DNA of 13,613 nt, taken from positions 1 to 13,613 of the forward strand of contig JAPZRK010000012.1 of assembly GCA_027531445.1 (NCBI GenBank), in the 5' to 3' direction. Below are positions 6,925 to 13,613 of this stretch, in pieces; position 1 is the stretch's first letter; every line of letters starts with the position of its first letter. Source of the DNA: Leptospira sp. (lineage in GTDB: Bacteria; Spirochaetota; Leptospiria; Leptospirales; Leptospiraceae). The translations under genes were made by a program, and so were the position numbers. Below the pieces are notes generated by a model, which saw nothing but the letters and a program-made list of their open reading frames with translations, was not told where the DNA came from and ran no database searches.

Positions 6925-7776
6925 ATGCCTCTTCCTCTTTCCGCGACAATCATCACTCTAAATGAAGAGGACAATTTAGAACGGACACTTCAGGCACTTC
7001 ATTTTGTAGACGATATTGTTATTGTTGATTCAGGTTCGACAGACCGTACTTTAGAGATTGCAAAAAAATACAATACCCGAGTTTTCCACCGTCCTTTCGA
7101 TAACTACGCAAGCCAAAAAAATTTCGCCATCTCTCACATCAAAAATGACTGGGTGATTGCGCTTGATGCAGATGAAGTCGTATCTCCCGGTCTGAAAGAA
7201 GAGATACTATCAATATTTAATAATCCAAACCTTTTACAGTCAAACGAAGGTTATCTGATTCCAAGGCTCACTTGGTATCTTGGGAAATGGATCAAATTTG
7301 GCGGGTTCTATCCGAATTACCAAATCAGATTGTTTCAAAAATCCAAAGGTAAGTTTGGGGGTGGAATCGTTCACGAGAAGGTATTCCTTCAAAATCAACC
7401 TAAAAAACTCAAACACCCCTTATATCATTTTTCTTATCACAACCTGTCGGATCATTTGAGTTTTATTGATAGATATTCTAGTCTTTTCGCTGAAGAAGAA
7501 TTTCGGAAAGGTACCTACAGTTCCATCCCATGGGCTTTTGCGAAGGGAGCATTCAAATCGTTTTATATGTACTTTGTAAGATTCGGTTTTTTGGATGGAA
7601 AACAGGGCTTTGTCTTAGCCGTGCTTGGATTCTATTATAATTTTTTAAAATATCTCAAATTGTATGAAAAGCGACAAAATCTATCAATCCCGCCTTTCCT
7701 TGTTATGGTTGATCCGGTTCATGACGTAAAGCGCGATGAAACCACCCAAAAAGATCGCGACCAAATTCACATTTGA
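6925..7776 (+). CDS. family 2 glycosyltransferase (LPS-core WaaE/KdtX type)
   Basis: This is a GT-A-fold glycosyltransferase that probably transfers a sugar from a nucleotide donor during cell-surface (LPS) assembly at the inner membrane. The opening S-A-T-I-I-T-L-N-E-E-D-N-L (6-18), V-D-S-G-S-T-D-R-T (34-42), S-Q-K-N-F-A (63-68) and the metal-binding D-A-D-E (81-84) are typical of the WaaE/KdtX subgroup. So are the W-Y-L-G-K-W-I-K-F-G-G and H-E-K-V stretches further on. The family-like sequence ends around residue 250 (L-K-Y-L-K-L-Y-E-K-R-Q). The last 30 residues look unlike the family and lie opposite the neighbouring leftward gene. I use the ATG at 6925; a TTG at 6922 is equally close, and neither has a clear Shine-Dalgarno. 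It directly follows the ATPase-domain gene, so co-transcription is likely. The sugar and acceptor cannot be read from sequence. Confidence 0.88.
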   Translation: MPLPLSATIITLNEEDNLERTLQALHFVDDIVIVDSGSTDRTLEIAKKYNTRVFHRPFDNYASQKNFAISHIKNDWVIALDADEVVSPGLKEEILSIFNNPNLLQSNEGYLIPRLTWYLGKWIKFGGFYPNYQIRLFQKSKGKFGGGIVHEKVFLQNQPKKLKHPLYHFSYHNLSDHLSFIDRYSSLFAEEEFRKGTYSSIPWAFAKGAFKSFYMYFVRFGFLDGKQGFVLAVLGFYYNFLKYLKLYEKRQNLSIPPFLVMVDPVHDVKRDETTQKDRDQIHI

Positions 7777-8028
7777 AAGCTGAGTGGAACCAATTTTTGG
7801 TGACATGAGCCACATAATTACGTCTCGAATATAGGTTTGTAAGGTGGCAAAAACGATCAAGGCACCAATGCCTGCAACAAAAGTAGAGCCCCAAAATTTT
7901 CCTAAAAGATCTTTTCGTTTGTAATAATAAAAGTAATAGGCACAAGCGGCTGAAGCGAGAAAAAAGAATAATATATCAACTAAAATGGTCCAAGGCTCGG
8001 ACGGAGCCGCTATCGGGGTATGAAACAT
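7684..8028 (-). CDS. small three-helix membrane protein, function unknown
   Basis: I do not recognise this 114-residue protein. It has three clear hydrophobic segments at about 14-35, 47-66 and 87-103. A Lys/Arg-rich loop (K-R-K-D, 37-40) follows the first, and a basic tail (N-R-I-N-H-N-K-E-R-R-D) closes the protein; both suggest cytoplasmic sides. The regular alternation of membrane helices and charged loops argues that it is real. The third helix and the tail lie wholly within the 93-bp antisense overlap with the glycosyltransferase gene. It has its own upstream space with a plausible promoter (8081-8109), and the ATG at 8028 has only a weak, distant AGG. It is divergent from aroE. It could be a small subunit of a membrane complex, but nothing nearby identifies one. 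Confidence 0.7.
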   Translation of the reverse strand: MFHTPIAAPSEPWTILVDILFFFLASAACAYYFYYYKRKDLLGKFWGSTFVAGIGALIVFATLQTYIRDVIMWLMSPKIGSTQLSNVNLVAIFLGGFIALYVMNRINHNKERRD

Positions 8029-8080
8029 AAAACAATTACCTATCCATACTCAATTTTCGGCATGCCTTCTCTTCGTCCAT

Positions 8081-8109
8081 AAGATAAAAATATGTCGTAC
8101 ACGGGTAAA
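8081..8109 (-). promoter_or_regulatory. candidate promoter for the small membrane protein gene
   Basis: On the minus strand TTTACC (8109-8104) and TATCTT (8086-8081) are spaced by 17 bp, each matching the sigma70 consensus at four of six positions. The -10 nearly coincides with a plus-strand TAAGAT (8080-8085) that could serve aroE, although no good -35 is visible for that direction. The whole divergent gap is 8029-8113; besides an 8-bp palindrome GGCATGCC (8059-8066) I see nothing else in it. Confidence 0.3.
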
Positions 8110-8113
8110 TTAA

Positions 8114-9013
8114 ATGTATACTAACAAAACAAAGATTTTCGGTATCCTCGGGTTTCCTCTAGGACATACTCTCTCTCCTTGGATTCACAATACTCTTTTT
8201 GAATACTCGAAGTACGACGGAGTTTACTTAGTATTTGAAAACGAAGAATGGCCTAAACTCGGACTCTCTCCCTTAAAAATTGCAGGAGTAAAGGGACTTT
8301 CGGTTACGATTCCCTTTAAGGAATGGGCATTCCAAATTGCAAGTAGTGCTTGCGAAGCCTCAAAGACAATGAAGGCATCCAATACACTACTTTTTGAAGG
8401 CGAGGAAATTATCGCAAAAAATACCGATGGGGAAGGAGCACTCCGGTCTATTTTAGAGACCGATCCATCCCTACTTTCACCAAAGGATAGTTCAACGATC
8501 TTAGTATTAGGTAGTGGGGGTAGCGCAAAAGGAATTTTGTTTTCTTTAGTCAAACACCTACAGTCAAAAAAAAACTTCAAAACAGATAAAAAGCCTGCGA
8601 AAAAGATTCGTATTCTCGCAAGAAATCACATCGCTGTATCCGACATGATCCAATCCCTGGGTGTAGAAGGAATCGTATCTGCCATTTCGAACGAAGAAGT
8701 ATATGATCACAAGGAAGACATTTCGCTTGTGATACACACAACACCTGTAGGCATGAAGGGTGTAGGCGGAGACACACTTTTAGAAAAACATTTCTTTCAT
8801 AAGGAAATGACTCTCTTTGACATCGTTTACAATCCTTTAGAAACAGAACTAGTCAAATTGGCAAAGGCAAAACGATCGAAGATCATTCCCGGCTATTCCA
8901 TGTTACTTTATCAAGGCATCCGTCAATTTGAATATTTCACTAAATTAGAAGTAGAAAAGAAATGGATCAAAAAAATTGAAAAGATCCTTCTCTCACAGTT
9001 GAAAAATAGATGA
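8114..9013 (+). CDS. aroE: shikimate dehydrogenase (NADP+)
   Basis: AroE reduces 3-dehydroshikimate to shikimate with NADPH in the cytoplasmic pathway to chorismate. The 299-residue protein has the full two-domain layout. Substrate-binding G-H-T-L-S-P-W-I-H-N is at 17-26, with the Ser pair often seen here being Thr-Leu-Ser. S-V-T-I-P-F-K at 63-69 holds the catalytic Lys69. S-N-T-L at 89-92 and K-N-T-D-G at 102-106 supply Asn90 and the catalytic Asp105. The Rossmann nucleotide loop G-S-G-G-S-A-K is at 133-139, and P-G-Y-S-M-L-L-Y-Q-G near the C-terminus closes the active site. It is slightly longer than many AroE proteins because of a Lys-rich insert at about 152-166. Its stop overlaps the folC start (ATGA, 9010-9013), so the chorismate and folate steps are probably translated together. 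Confidence 0.95.
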   Translation: MYTNKTKIFGILGFPLGHTLSPWIHNTLFEYSKYDGVYLVFENEEWPKLGLSPLKIAGVKGLSVTIPFKEWAFQIASSACEASKTMKASNTLLFEGEEIIAKNTDGEGALRSILETDPSLLSPKDSSTILVLGSGGSAKGILFSLVKHLQSKKNFKTDKKPAKKIRILARNHIAVSDMIQSLGVEGIVSAISNEEVYDHKEDISLVIHTTPVGMKGVGGDTLLEKHFFHKEMTLFDIVYNPLETELVKLAKAKRSKIIPGYSMLLYQGIRQFEYFTKLEVEKKWIKKIEKILLSQLKNR

Positions 9014-10209
9014 GCTCTTTTTTTAAAACTCTATCATCATTACAGAATCCAGAAAAAACAAGAAACTTCAACGTATTTAAAGGATACCAGTTGGATGATT
9101 TTCAAAAACACCTCGAAAGTTTCGGATTGTTTCCCTACATTTCCAACAAACAAAATGAATTCAGATTTTCAGTGGTCGGAACAAACGGAAAAGGTAGCAC
9201 ATCGCATTATCTAGCTACACTAATCAATCAAAAACAGGATTCTCTTAAAGTTGGATTGTATACATCGCCACACCTTGTTTCTCCTCTCGAACGTATCATG
9301 GTCAATGGAAGGATGATCACAGAACAAGAAGCAGATGAAATCATCACTCATTTGATGAATTTAAATCATGAAACCCTTTTAAAGCTTTCTTATTTTGAAT
9401 GTCTTACTTTGGTCTGCATGTACTTCTTTGAAAAAAAACAATGTCAGTTTGAAGTATGGGAGGCAGGTCTTGGAGGGAGATTGGATGCAACAAAACTAAT
9501 CAACCCCGATGTAGTCATACTCACACGTATTGGATTGGATCACAAAGAAATTCTGGGAGATACTCCGGAAAAGATTGTTACCGAAAAATTACACATCGTT
9601 GGATCGAATACAAAGGTCATTTATAGTTTTGAAGAGAACTCATCCCTTCGAAACAAAATTGAAGAAGTCGCGGCATCCTTACATGTGCCAGTTCGATTTC
9701 ACCAAACAGACGCTACTGACAATTATTTAGAATCTAATTTTGAATTTGCCCATTGGTGCCTTGTCGATTTGGGGATTTTGCCTTCCTCTACAAAGGTATC
9801 TTGGGACCAATTTCCCCGCCCGAAAGGTAGACTGGAAGCCATACACAAGGCACCACTTTTAGTATTTGATCCCGCTCACAATCCGAGTGCAGTCAAACAC
9901 ACCCTTCAAATTCTTCGAAAACAAGAAAGTTGGAGGAAGGCTTCCATTCTATTAGGAATTTTGCCGGATAAAGATGCGGAGGGCATTTGGAAGGAAATCT
10001 CTGAATTTGACTGGGAACACACTTGGATCTATCGATCTGATGGATTTTTCCAATGGGAATCCCTTCAGGATCCTCGGGTTCAAAAAATTACGAACCTAGA
10101 GGTCTGGAAGACTGATTTTCAGCAGAGTCTTCATCCCTGTATTGCGATCGGTAGTTTCCGACTCTACCCAGTTTTAACAAGTTTATTCCAAAAGAATGTC
10201 AATTTGTAA
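9010..10209 (+). CDS. folC: folylpolyglutamate synthase / dihydrofolate synthase
   Basis: FolC adds glutamate to dihydropteroate and to reduced folates, using ATP, to make and retain cytoplasmic folate cofactors. The 399-residue Mur-ligase-like protein has the P-loop G-T-N-G-K-G-S at 57-63, T-S-P-H-L at 85-89, E-A-G-L-G-G-R-L-D-A-T at 151-161, I-G-L-D-H at 174-178, L-G-D-T at 182-185, G-R-L-E at 273-276, and D-P-A-H-N-P at 287-292, where D-G-A-H-N-P is more usual. After the conserved E-K (192-193) the common A-G-I-I-K is replaced by L-H-I-V-G, a modest divergence in an otherwise intact enzyme. The ATG at 9010 overlaps the aroE stop by 4 bp. Its TAA stop lies inside a perfect inverted repeat (10202-10226) that precedes the TetR gene. 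Confidence 0.93.
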   Translation: MSSFFKTLSSLQNPEKTRNFNVFKGYQLDDFQKHLESFGLFPYISNKQNEFRFSVVGTNGKGSTSHYLATLINQKQDSLKVGLYTSPHLVSPLERIMVNGRMITEQEADEIITHLMNLNHETLLKLSYFECLTLVCMYFFEKKQCQFEVWEAGLGGRLDATKLINPDVVILTRIGLDHKEILGDTPEKIVTEKLHIVGSNTKVIYSFEENSSLRNKIEEVAASLHVPVRFHQTDATDNYLESNFEFAHWCLVDLGILPSSTKVSWDQFPRPKGRLEAIHKAPLLVFDPAHNPSAVKHTLQILRKQESWRKASILLGILPDKDAEGIWKEISEFDWEHTWIYRSDGFFQWESLQDPRVQKITNLEVWKTDFQQSLHPCIAIGSFRLYPVLTSLFQKNVNL

Positions 10210-10226
10210 ATTTGGGCTTTACAAAT
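10202..10226. promoter_or_regulatory. perfect inverted repeat, candidate TetR-family operator
   Basis: ATTTGTAAA (10202-10210) and TTTACAAAT (10218-10226) are perfect 9-bp inverted arms around a 7-bp spacer. The repeat covers the folC stop codon and ends 47 bp before the tetR-type start. No T-run follows, and the stem is almost all A/T, so it is a poor terminator. Its right arm contains TTTACA (10218-10223), a five-of-six match to a -35 box, with a weak GAAGAT (10240-10245) 16 bp further on. A repressor bound here would block a promoter of the regulator gene. Autoregulation is inferred from TetR family habits. Confidence 0.45.
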
Positions 10227-10273
10227 AGGTAAGAAACCGGAAGATCTTTTTTTAGGAAACAACGTTCAGGATC

Positions 10274-10894
10274 ATGCAGACCCCGAAAGAACACACTAGA
10301 AGAGAGATATTGAACGCGGCCAAAGAAGAATTCATACAAATGGGATTCGAAAAGGCGTCAATGCGGACCATCGCAAAAAAAGCAAAAGTCTCTACGAGCA
10401 ACATCTATAACTATTTCGAGAATAAAGAACATCTCCTGATCGAAATTCTAAATCCGGTACTTTCTGGACTGGAAAAGGCATTTGATTTTATCTCCCAGCC
10501 CAATTATTTTGAAAAAAGATTCAACGATAGTTATGAAACGTGGAAAGAACGTTTCGATATCGGGCTTAATTACGTTGACAACCACAGAGATATTTTCACC
10601 TTACTTTTGTTAAAATCGCAAGGTTCTTCTCTTGAAGATTTTCCAGATACTCTTTTATCTCGACTCACTGCCTTGAATTTTGAACAGTACAAACATTTCA
10701 AAGAAGCAAATCCGAATTACAAGGGCGATGTGAGTGAGTTTGCCATTCGCAATATTCTTTCCTTTTTCTTAAACATCTTCGTCCAGATGATCCGCCAAAA
10801 TATCTCAAAATCGGAAATGCTCTTGTACGAAGATTCTATGTTGAAATTTTTACACTTTGGTTATAAAGGAGCGATTGCTTCCAATCTGAATTAA
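10274..10894 (+). CDS. TetR/AcrR-family transcriptional regulator
   Basis: This 206-residue protein starts with a TetR-type DNA-binding domain at about 7-55: H-T-R-R-E-I-L-N-A-A-K-E-E-F, then G-F-E-K-A-S-M-R-T-I-A-K-K-A-K-V-S-T-S-N-I-Y-N-Y-F-E-N-K-E-H-L-L, the classic helix-turn-helix with the Y-x-Y-F-x-N-K-E-x-L ending. The remaining 150 residues are mainly helical, as expected for the ligand-binding and dimerisation domain, and give no clue to the ligand. It is probably a dimeric repressor. No transporter, pump or fatty-acid gene lies beside it; neighbours are folC (64 bp upstream) and trpF (20 bp downstream). The likely target is therefore its own promoter, perhaps with trpF-mutS read through. 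The ATG at 10274 is the only fitting start, but its AGGA is just 2 nt away, closer than normal. Confidence 0.9.
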   Translation: MQTPKEHTRREILNAAKEEFIQMGFEKASMRTIAKKAKVSTSNIYNYFENKEHLLIEILNPVLSGLEKAFDFISQPNYFEKRFNDSYETWKERFDIGLNYVDNHRDIFTLLLLKSQGSSLEDFPDTLLSRLTALNFEQYKHFKEANPNYKGDVSEFAIRNILSFFLNIFVQMIRQNISKSEMLLYEDSMLKFLHFGYKGAIASNLN

Positions 10895-10902
10895 ATCATT
10901 TT

Positions 10903-10923
10903 GGTTATCAGGATATGGTAACC
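10903..10923 (+). promoter_or_regulatory. hairpin spanning the trpF start codon
   Basis: GGTTATC (10903-10909) can pair with GGTAACC (10917-10923), giving seven pairs of which one is a G-U wobble, around a 7-nt loop AGGATAT (10910-10916). The loop holds the AGGA and the first two bases of the trpF ATG, whose G opens the 3' arm. Such a fold could mask or display the start site; as DNA it is a near-perfect inverted repeat that could also bind a protein. Confidence 0.35.
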
Positions 10924-11544
10924 ACCAAGGTCAAAATCTGCGGTATCAAAGATCGGGACACGATTGATCTATGTCATTCACTGAATGTCGATTTTATTGG
11001 TCTTAACTTTTCAAAGGCTTCACCTCGTAGCATCCATCCAAGTGATGTCCCCAACCTTTTAGCCAATAGAACTGCAGAAGGGTTTCCCAAAGTTGTGTTT
11101 TTGTTTTTTCAAAACGAAGTTTTGGAAATAGAAGAGATTGTAACCAAATTCAAACCAGATTTGATCCAATTGATTGCCGGTGATCCTGTTGACATCACCT
11201 CTGTCTGGGATAAATACAAAGCTGAAAAAACTCTGTTTCCCGCATTTCGATTGCAGGGAGCCGTTGGTGACGAATCCCTTCTCTGTCCGGAATTGCCATT
11301 GGTGATTCTGGATAGCTATAAACGCGAGCTAGGTGGGGGAACTGGACATACATTCCCATGGGAATACGTGAAAAAAGTAAAAAGACCATATTTACTCGCA
11401 GGTGGTATCACTCCTGACAACGTAGAAGAAGCAGTTCGATACCTGCATCCATTTGGGATCGATGTTGCAAGTGGTGTCGAGACGAATGGCCAAAAAGACC
11501 ATCATAAAATTCGAGAACTCATAAAAAATGCAAGAAGAGATTGA
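10915..11544 (+). CDS. trpF: phosphoribosylanthranilate isomerase
   Basis: TrpF converts N-(5'-phosphoribosyl)anthranilate to CdRP, the third step from chorismate to tryptophan, in the cytoplasm. The 209-residue TIM barrel opens with V-K-I-C-G-I (6-11), with catalytic Cys9. F-I-G-L-N-F (28-33) and S-P-R (36-38) follow. D133 (V-I-L-D-S) is the likely general acid, G-G-G-T-G-H-T-F-P-W (140-149) and L-A-G-G-I-T-P-D-N-V (161-170) form the phosphate site, and G-I-D-V-A-S-G-V-E (181-189) ends the barrel. Two spots differ from the usual pattern: the Q-L-H-G box is I-Q-L-I-A-G-D (84-90), and the strand normally like V-G-V-F-V-N is V-F-L-F-F-Q-N. No other trp gene is in the window. The ATG at 10915 sits in a hairpin with AGGA only 1 nt away. 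Its 3' end overlaps mutS by 17 bp. Confidence 0.93.
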   Translation: MVTTKVKICGIKDRDTIDLCHSLNVDFIGLNFSKASPRSIHPSDVPNLLANRTAEGFPKVVFLFFQNEVLEIEEIVTKFKPDLIQLIAGDPVDITSVWDKYKAEKTLFPAFRLQGAVGDESLLCPELPLVILDSYKRELGGGTGHTFPWEYVKKVKRPYLLAGGITPDNVEEAVRYLHPFGIDVASGVETNGQKDHHKIRELIKNARRD

Positions 11545-13613
11545 AGCCTTAAATACGCCCGTTATGCGGCAATATCTTGAGATCAAAGCTCAACACCCTG
11601 ACGCGATCCTATTTTTCCGTATGGGAGATTTTTATGAGATGTTTCTCGACGATGCAAAGGATGCGGCTGTTATCCTAGACATCACTCTCACAAAAAGACA
11701 AAACCAAATCCCGATGGCGGGGATTCCCTACCACGCGACAGAAAGCTATATTGCAAGACTGATACACGCTGGCAGGAAAGTGGTAGTCTGCGAACAGATC
11801 AAACCCGAAGACCCAAAAGCAAAAATTATGACAAGGGAAGTTGTGCGAATCATCACTCCCGGAACAGTAGTTGAAGAAAACTTACTTGGTGGCTATCAAA
11901 ACAATTATCTCTCATTGATCTATTTAGAAAAAAAATATGTCTACATCGCTTTTGCCGATGTATCGACAGCTGATCTACTCTACTTTTATCTTCCAGAGTC
12001 TGATTCAGAGCGCATACGAGATACGATACAAAGATTTTCGCCGAGTGAAGTTTTGTATTCGGCTGAATCGGAAAAGTATTTACCCGTCATTTCTACACAA
12101 AAGAAACCCACCCTTACGCCCGTTACAGGTGATTTTCTCCCTAAGTCCACATTGTCGGGTATAGATACCGTAGTTCATGTATTGGATGCCTACTTAAAAT
12201 ACAACTATCGCAAACATGACTTTCGATTCAAATCACCTAGACTCATCGACCAAGCAGAATTTTTAGGATTGGATGAACGGACCATCGACCATCTAGAGTT
12301 AGTCGAGAATGACAATAACAAAAATCATACACTCTTCGGAGTTTTAAATCGTTGTATCACCTCTGCCGGTAAACGTTACCTCAAACAGAGAATTTTATTC
12401 CCAACGCGAAATCCTCAAATGATCAAATCACATTGGGATAAGATTCAAATCCTATCAACATCAAAAAAAGAAAGAGCTCAATTAGTCGAAGCACTTTCGG
12501 AAATCATCGATATAGAAAGAGTATTGTCTCGATTTCGCGGAGGTAAGGCAAGTCCCCGCGACTTTCGAGGGATACAAAAGACGATCTCAGCTTACGGAAA
12601 TATCAAAGCCATTTTAGATGCTATCGGGTTTTCTTTTGGCTCACTGCCACAAAAATTACAATCCTTCAATCAAACTCTCAATGATTGTATCTTTGAAGGA
12701 GAGTTGCCTGTGTTTTTGGGCAATTCACCATTTATAAAAAGTGGCTACTCAAAAGAATATGATGAGGCGATCACAGCAAAAGAAAAAGGCAAAGACTGGA
12801 TACTCGAACTTGAAGAAAGGGAAAAATTTAATTCAGGAATGAGTAGCTTAAAGATCCGATACAATAAAATCCTAGGCTATTTTATTGAGGTGTCACGTGG
12901 ACAAGCAAAAGATGCCCCATCACATTTTATCAAAAAACAAACTCTCGTTACAGGAGAAAGATTTACATCTCCTGAATTGGAAGAAAAAGAGAGATTGATC
13001 TTAGCCGCAGACGAAATTATCGAAAGGATTGAAAGGGCTGAATTTGAAACATTGATAAGCGGTTGTCTTTCCCTCTTCTCTGATTTTTTAGAACTAGCAA
13101 CGGAAGTCGCTTCGTTAGACTATCATCTTTCGCTTACCATTTGCAAGGAAGAATACCAGTGGGTCTGTCCCGAAATACGAGATGATGGTAAAATTCAATT
13201 AACGGATGCAAGACATCCTGTTGTAGAAGCCTTTTTACCGATTGGTGAACGATTTGTACCCAATTCTTTGGAATTGGATCCTAAGGATGATTCGATCGCG
13301 ATTCTTACTGGACCGAACATGGCTGGTAAATCAACTTATATGCGTCAGGTTGCACTCAATCAAATTTTATTTCAGATGGGTTCATTTTTACCCGTAAAGT
13401 CTGCATCCCTACCCATTGTGGATCGAATTTTTACTCGGATAGGATCTGGAGACAATCTCACAACTGGAGAATCGACTTTTTTTATCGAAATGAAAGAGAC
13501 TGCCTACATTCTGAATCATTACACAGAAAACAGTTTGATCCTTTTTGATGAAGTAGGAAGAGGAACTTCTACGTACGATGGACTTTCCATCGCATGGGCA
13601 ATTCTTGAATATA
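11528..13613 (+). CDS. mutS: DNA mismatch repair protein MutS (C-terminus beyond window)
   Basis: MutS detects mismatched or unpaired bases after replication and, with ATP, recruits MutL. The first 695 codons are open without interruption; roughly the last 150 residues of a normal MutS lie outside the window. The mismatch-sensing wedge F-Y-E is at 35-37 (R-M-G-D-F-Y-E-M-F). The connector, lever and clamp regions follow in usual order, with Y-N-K-I-L-G-Y-F-I-E-V in the lever/clamp. The ATPase domain shows Walker A T-G-P-N-M-A-G-K-S-T at 594-603, the S-T-F-x-x-E-M signature, and Walker B L-F-D-E-V-G-R-G-T-S-T around 672-682 with D674 and E675. The ATG at 11528 lies 17 bp inside the end of trpF, so coupled translation is likely; its Shine-Dalgarno is weak. 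It belongs to the MutS1 repair type, not MutS2. Confidence 0.97.
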   Translation, partial: MQEEIEALNTPVMRQYLEIKAQHPDAILFFRMGDFYEMFLDDAKDAAVILDITLTKRQNQIPMAGIPYHATESYIARLIHAGRKVVVCEQIKPEDPKAKIMTREVVRIITPGTVVEENLLGGYQNNYLSLIYLEKKYVYIAFADVSTADLLYFYLPESDSERIRDTIQRFSPSEVLYSAESEKYLPVISTQKKPTLTPVTGDFLPKSTLSGIDTVVHVLDAYLKYNYRKHDFRFKSPRLIDQAEFLGLDERTIDHLELVENDNNKNHTLFGVLNRCITSAGKRYLKQRILFPTRNPQMIKSHWDKIQILSTSKKERAQLVEALSEIIDIERVLSRFRGGKASPRDFRGIQKTISAYGNIKAILDAIGFSFGSLPQKLQSFNQTLNDCIFEGELPVFLGNSPFIKSGYSKEYDEAITAKEKGKDWILELEEREKFNSGMSSLKIRYNKILGYFIEVSRGQAKDAPSHFIKKQTLVTGERFTSPELEEKERLILAADEIIERIERAEFETLISGCLSLFSDFLELATEVASLDYHLSLTICKEEYQWVCPEIRDDGKIQLTDARHPVVEAFLPIGERFVPNSLELDPKDDSIAILTGPNMAGKSTYMRQVALNQILFQMGSFLPVKSASLPIVDRIFTRIGSGDNLTTGESTFFIEMKETAYILNHYTENSLILFDEVGRGTSTYDGLSIAWAILEY

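Noticed and set aside
8059..8066. GGCATGCC palindrome between the membrane protein gene and aroE
   Set aside because: An 8-bp palindrome is short enough to be chance, and it has no repeat or partner nearby.
8224..8580. 118-codon minus-strand open frame inside aroE
   Set aside because: Fully opposite conserved aroE motifs (catalytic Lys, N-T-D-G, Rossmann loop); a shadow frame.
10241..10253. AAGATCTT palindrome followed by a run of T as a folC terminator
   Set aside because: The palindrome has no loop, the stem is too short and A/T-rich, and the run leads straight into the regulator leader.
11937..12164. 75-codon open frame inside mutS
   Set aside because: It is in a different frame of mutS, whose own frame stays open with conserved domains through this region.
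1..13613. search for defence systems, mobile elements, CRISPR repeats, tRNA/rRNA and toxin-antitoxin pairs
   Set aside because: No transposase, integrase, direct-repeat arrays, RNA genes or toxin pairs are visible; genes are housekeeping and tightly packed.

Overview
This is a compact stretch of bacterial chromosome, AT-rich with nearly every base coding. Small gaps, ATGA overlaps, weak Shine-Dalgarno sites, occasional TTG starts and the style of the proteins suggest a spirochaete of the genus Leptospira. That assignment is inferred from composition and recognised protein families; no rRNA or other marker is present. There are no insertion sequences, phage genes, tRNA/rRNA genes, CRISPR arrays or toxin-antitoxin modules, and no gap between genes exceeds 100 bp.

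Left block (1-6191, all minus strand), read 5' to 3': an exported protein with an amidohydrolase fold that has lost most catalytic residues; a four-domain S1 RNA-binding protein (ATGA overlap); the SPOUT tRNA wobble methyltransferase TrmL; a small anti-sigma-kinase-like ATPase-fold protein; the excision-repair helicase UvrB; and the N-terminus of Lon protease, cut by the window edge. Gaps are -4, 8, 46, 9 and 64 bp, so one transcript or a few overlapping ones are likely.

Middle block: a 29-bp divergent gap separates the amidohydrolase-like gene from a rightward stand-alone histidine-kinase-type ATPase domain, followed within a few bases by a family 2 glycosyltransferase of the LPS-core type. 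The glycosyltransferase runs tail to tail into a small leftward three-helix membrane protein, and their coding regions overlap by 93 bp.

Right block (8114-13613, plus strand): aroE (shikimate dehydrogenase) overlaps folC (folylpolyglutamate/dihydrofolate synthase) by ATGA. Then come a TetR-family regulator, trpF (phosphoribosylanthranilate isomerase) and mutS (mismatch recognition, truncated by the window end). The block mixes chorismate, folate and tryptophan steps with DNA repair.

Most genes are ordinary housekeeping genes, and I do not see a convincing new multi-gene system. The best leads are the exported pseudo-amidohydrolase, a perfect 9-bp inverted repeat just upstream of the TetR gene, a hairpin that holds the trpF start codon, the antisense gene overlap, and two unrelated GHKL-fold proteins that both lack the usual G1 motif.
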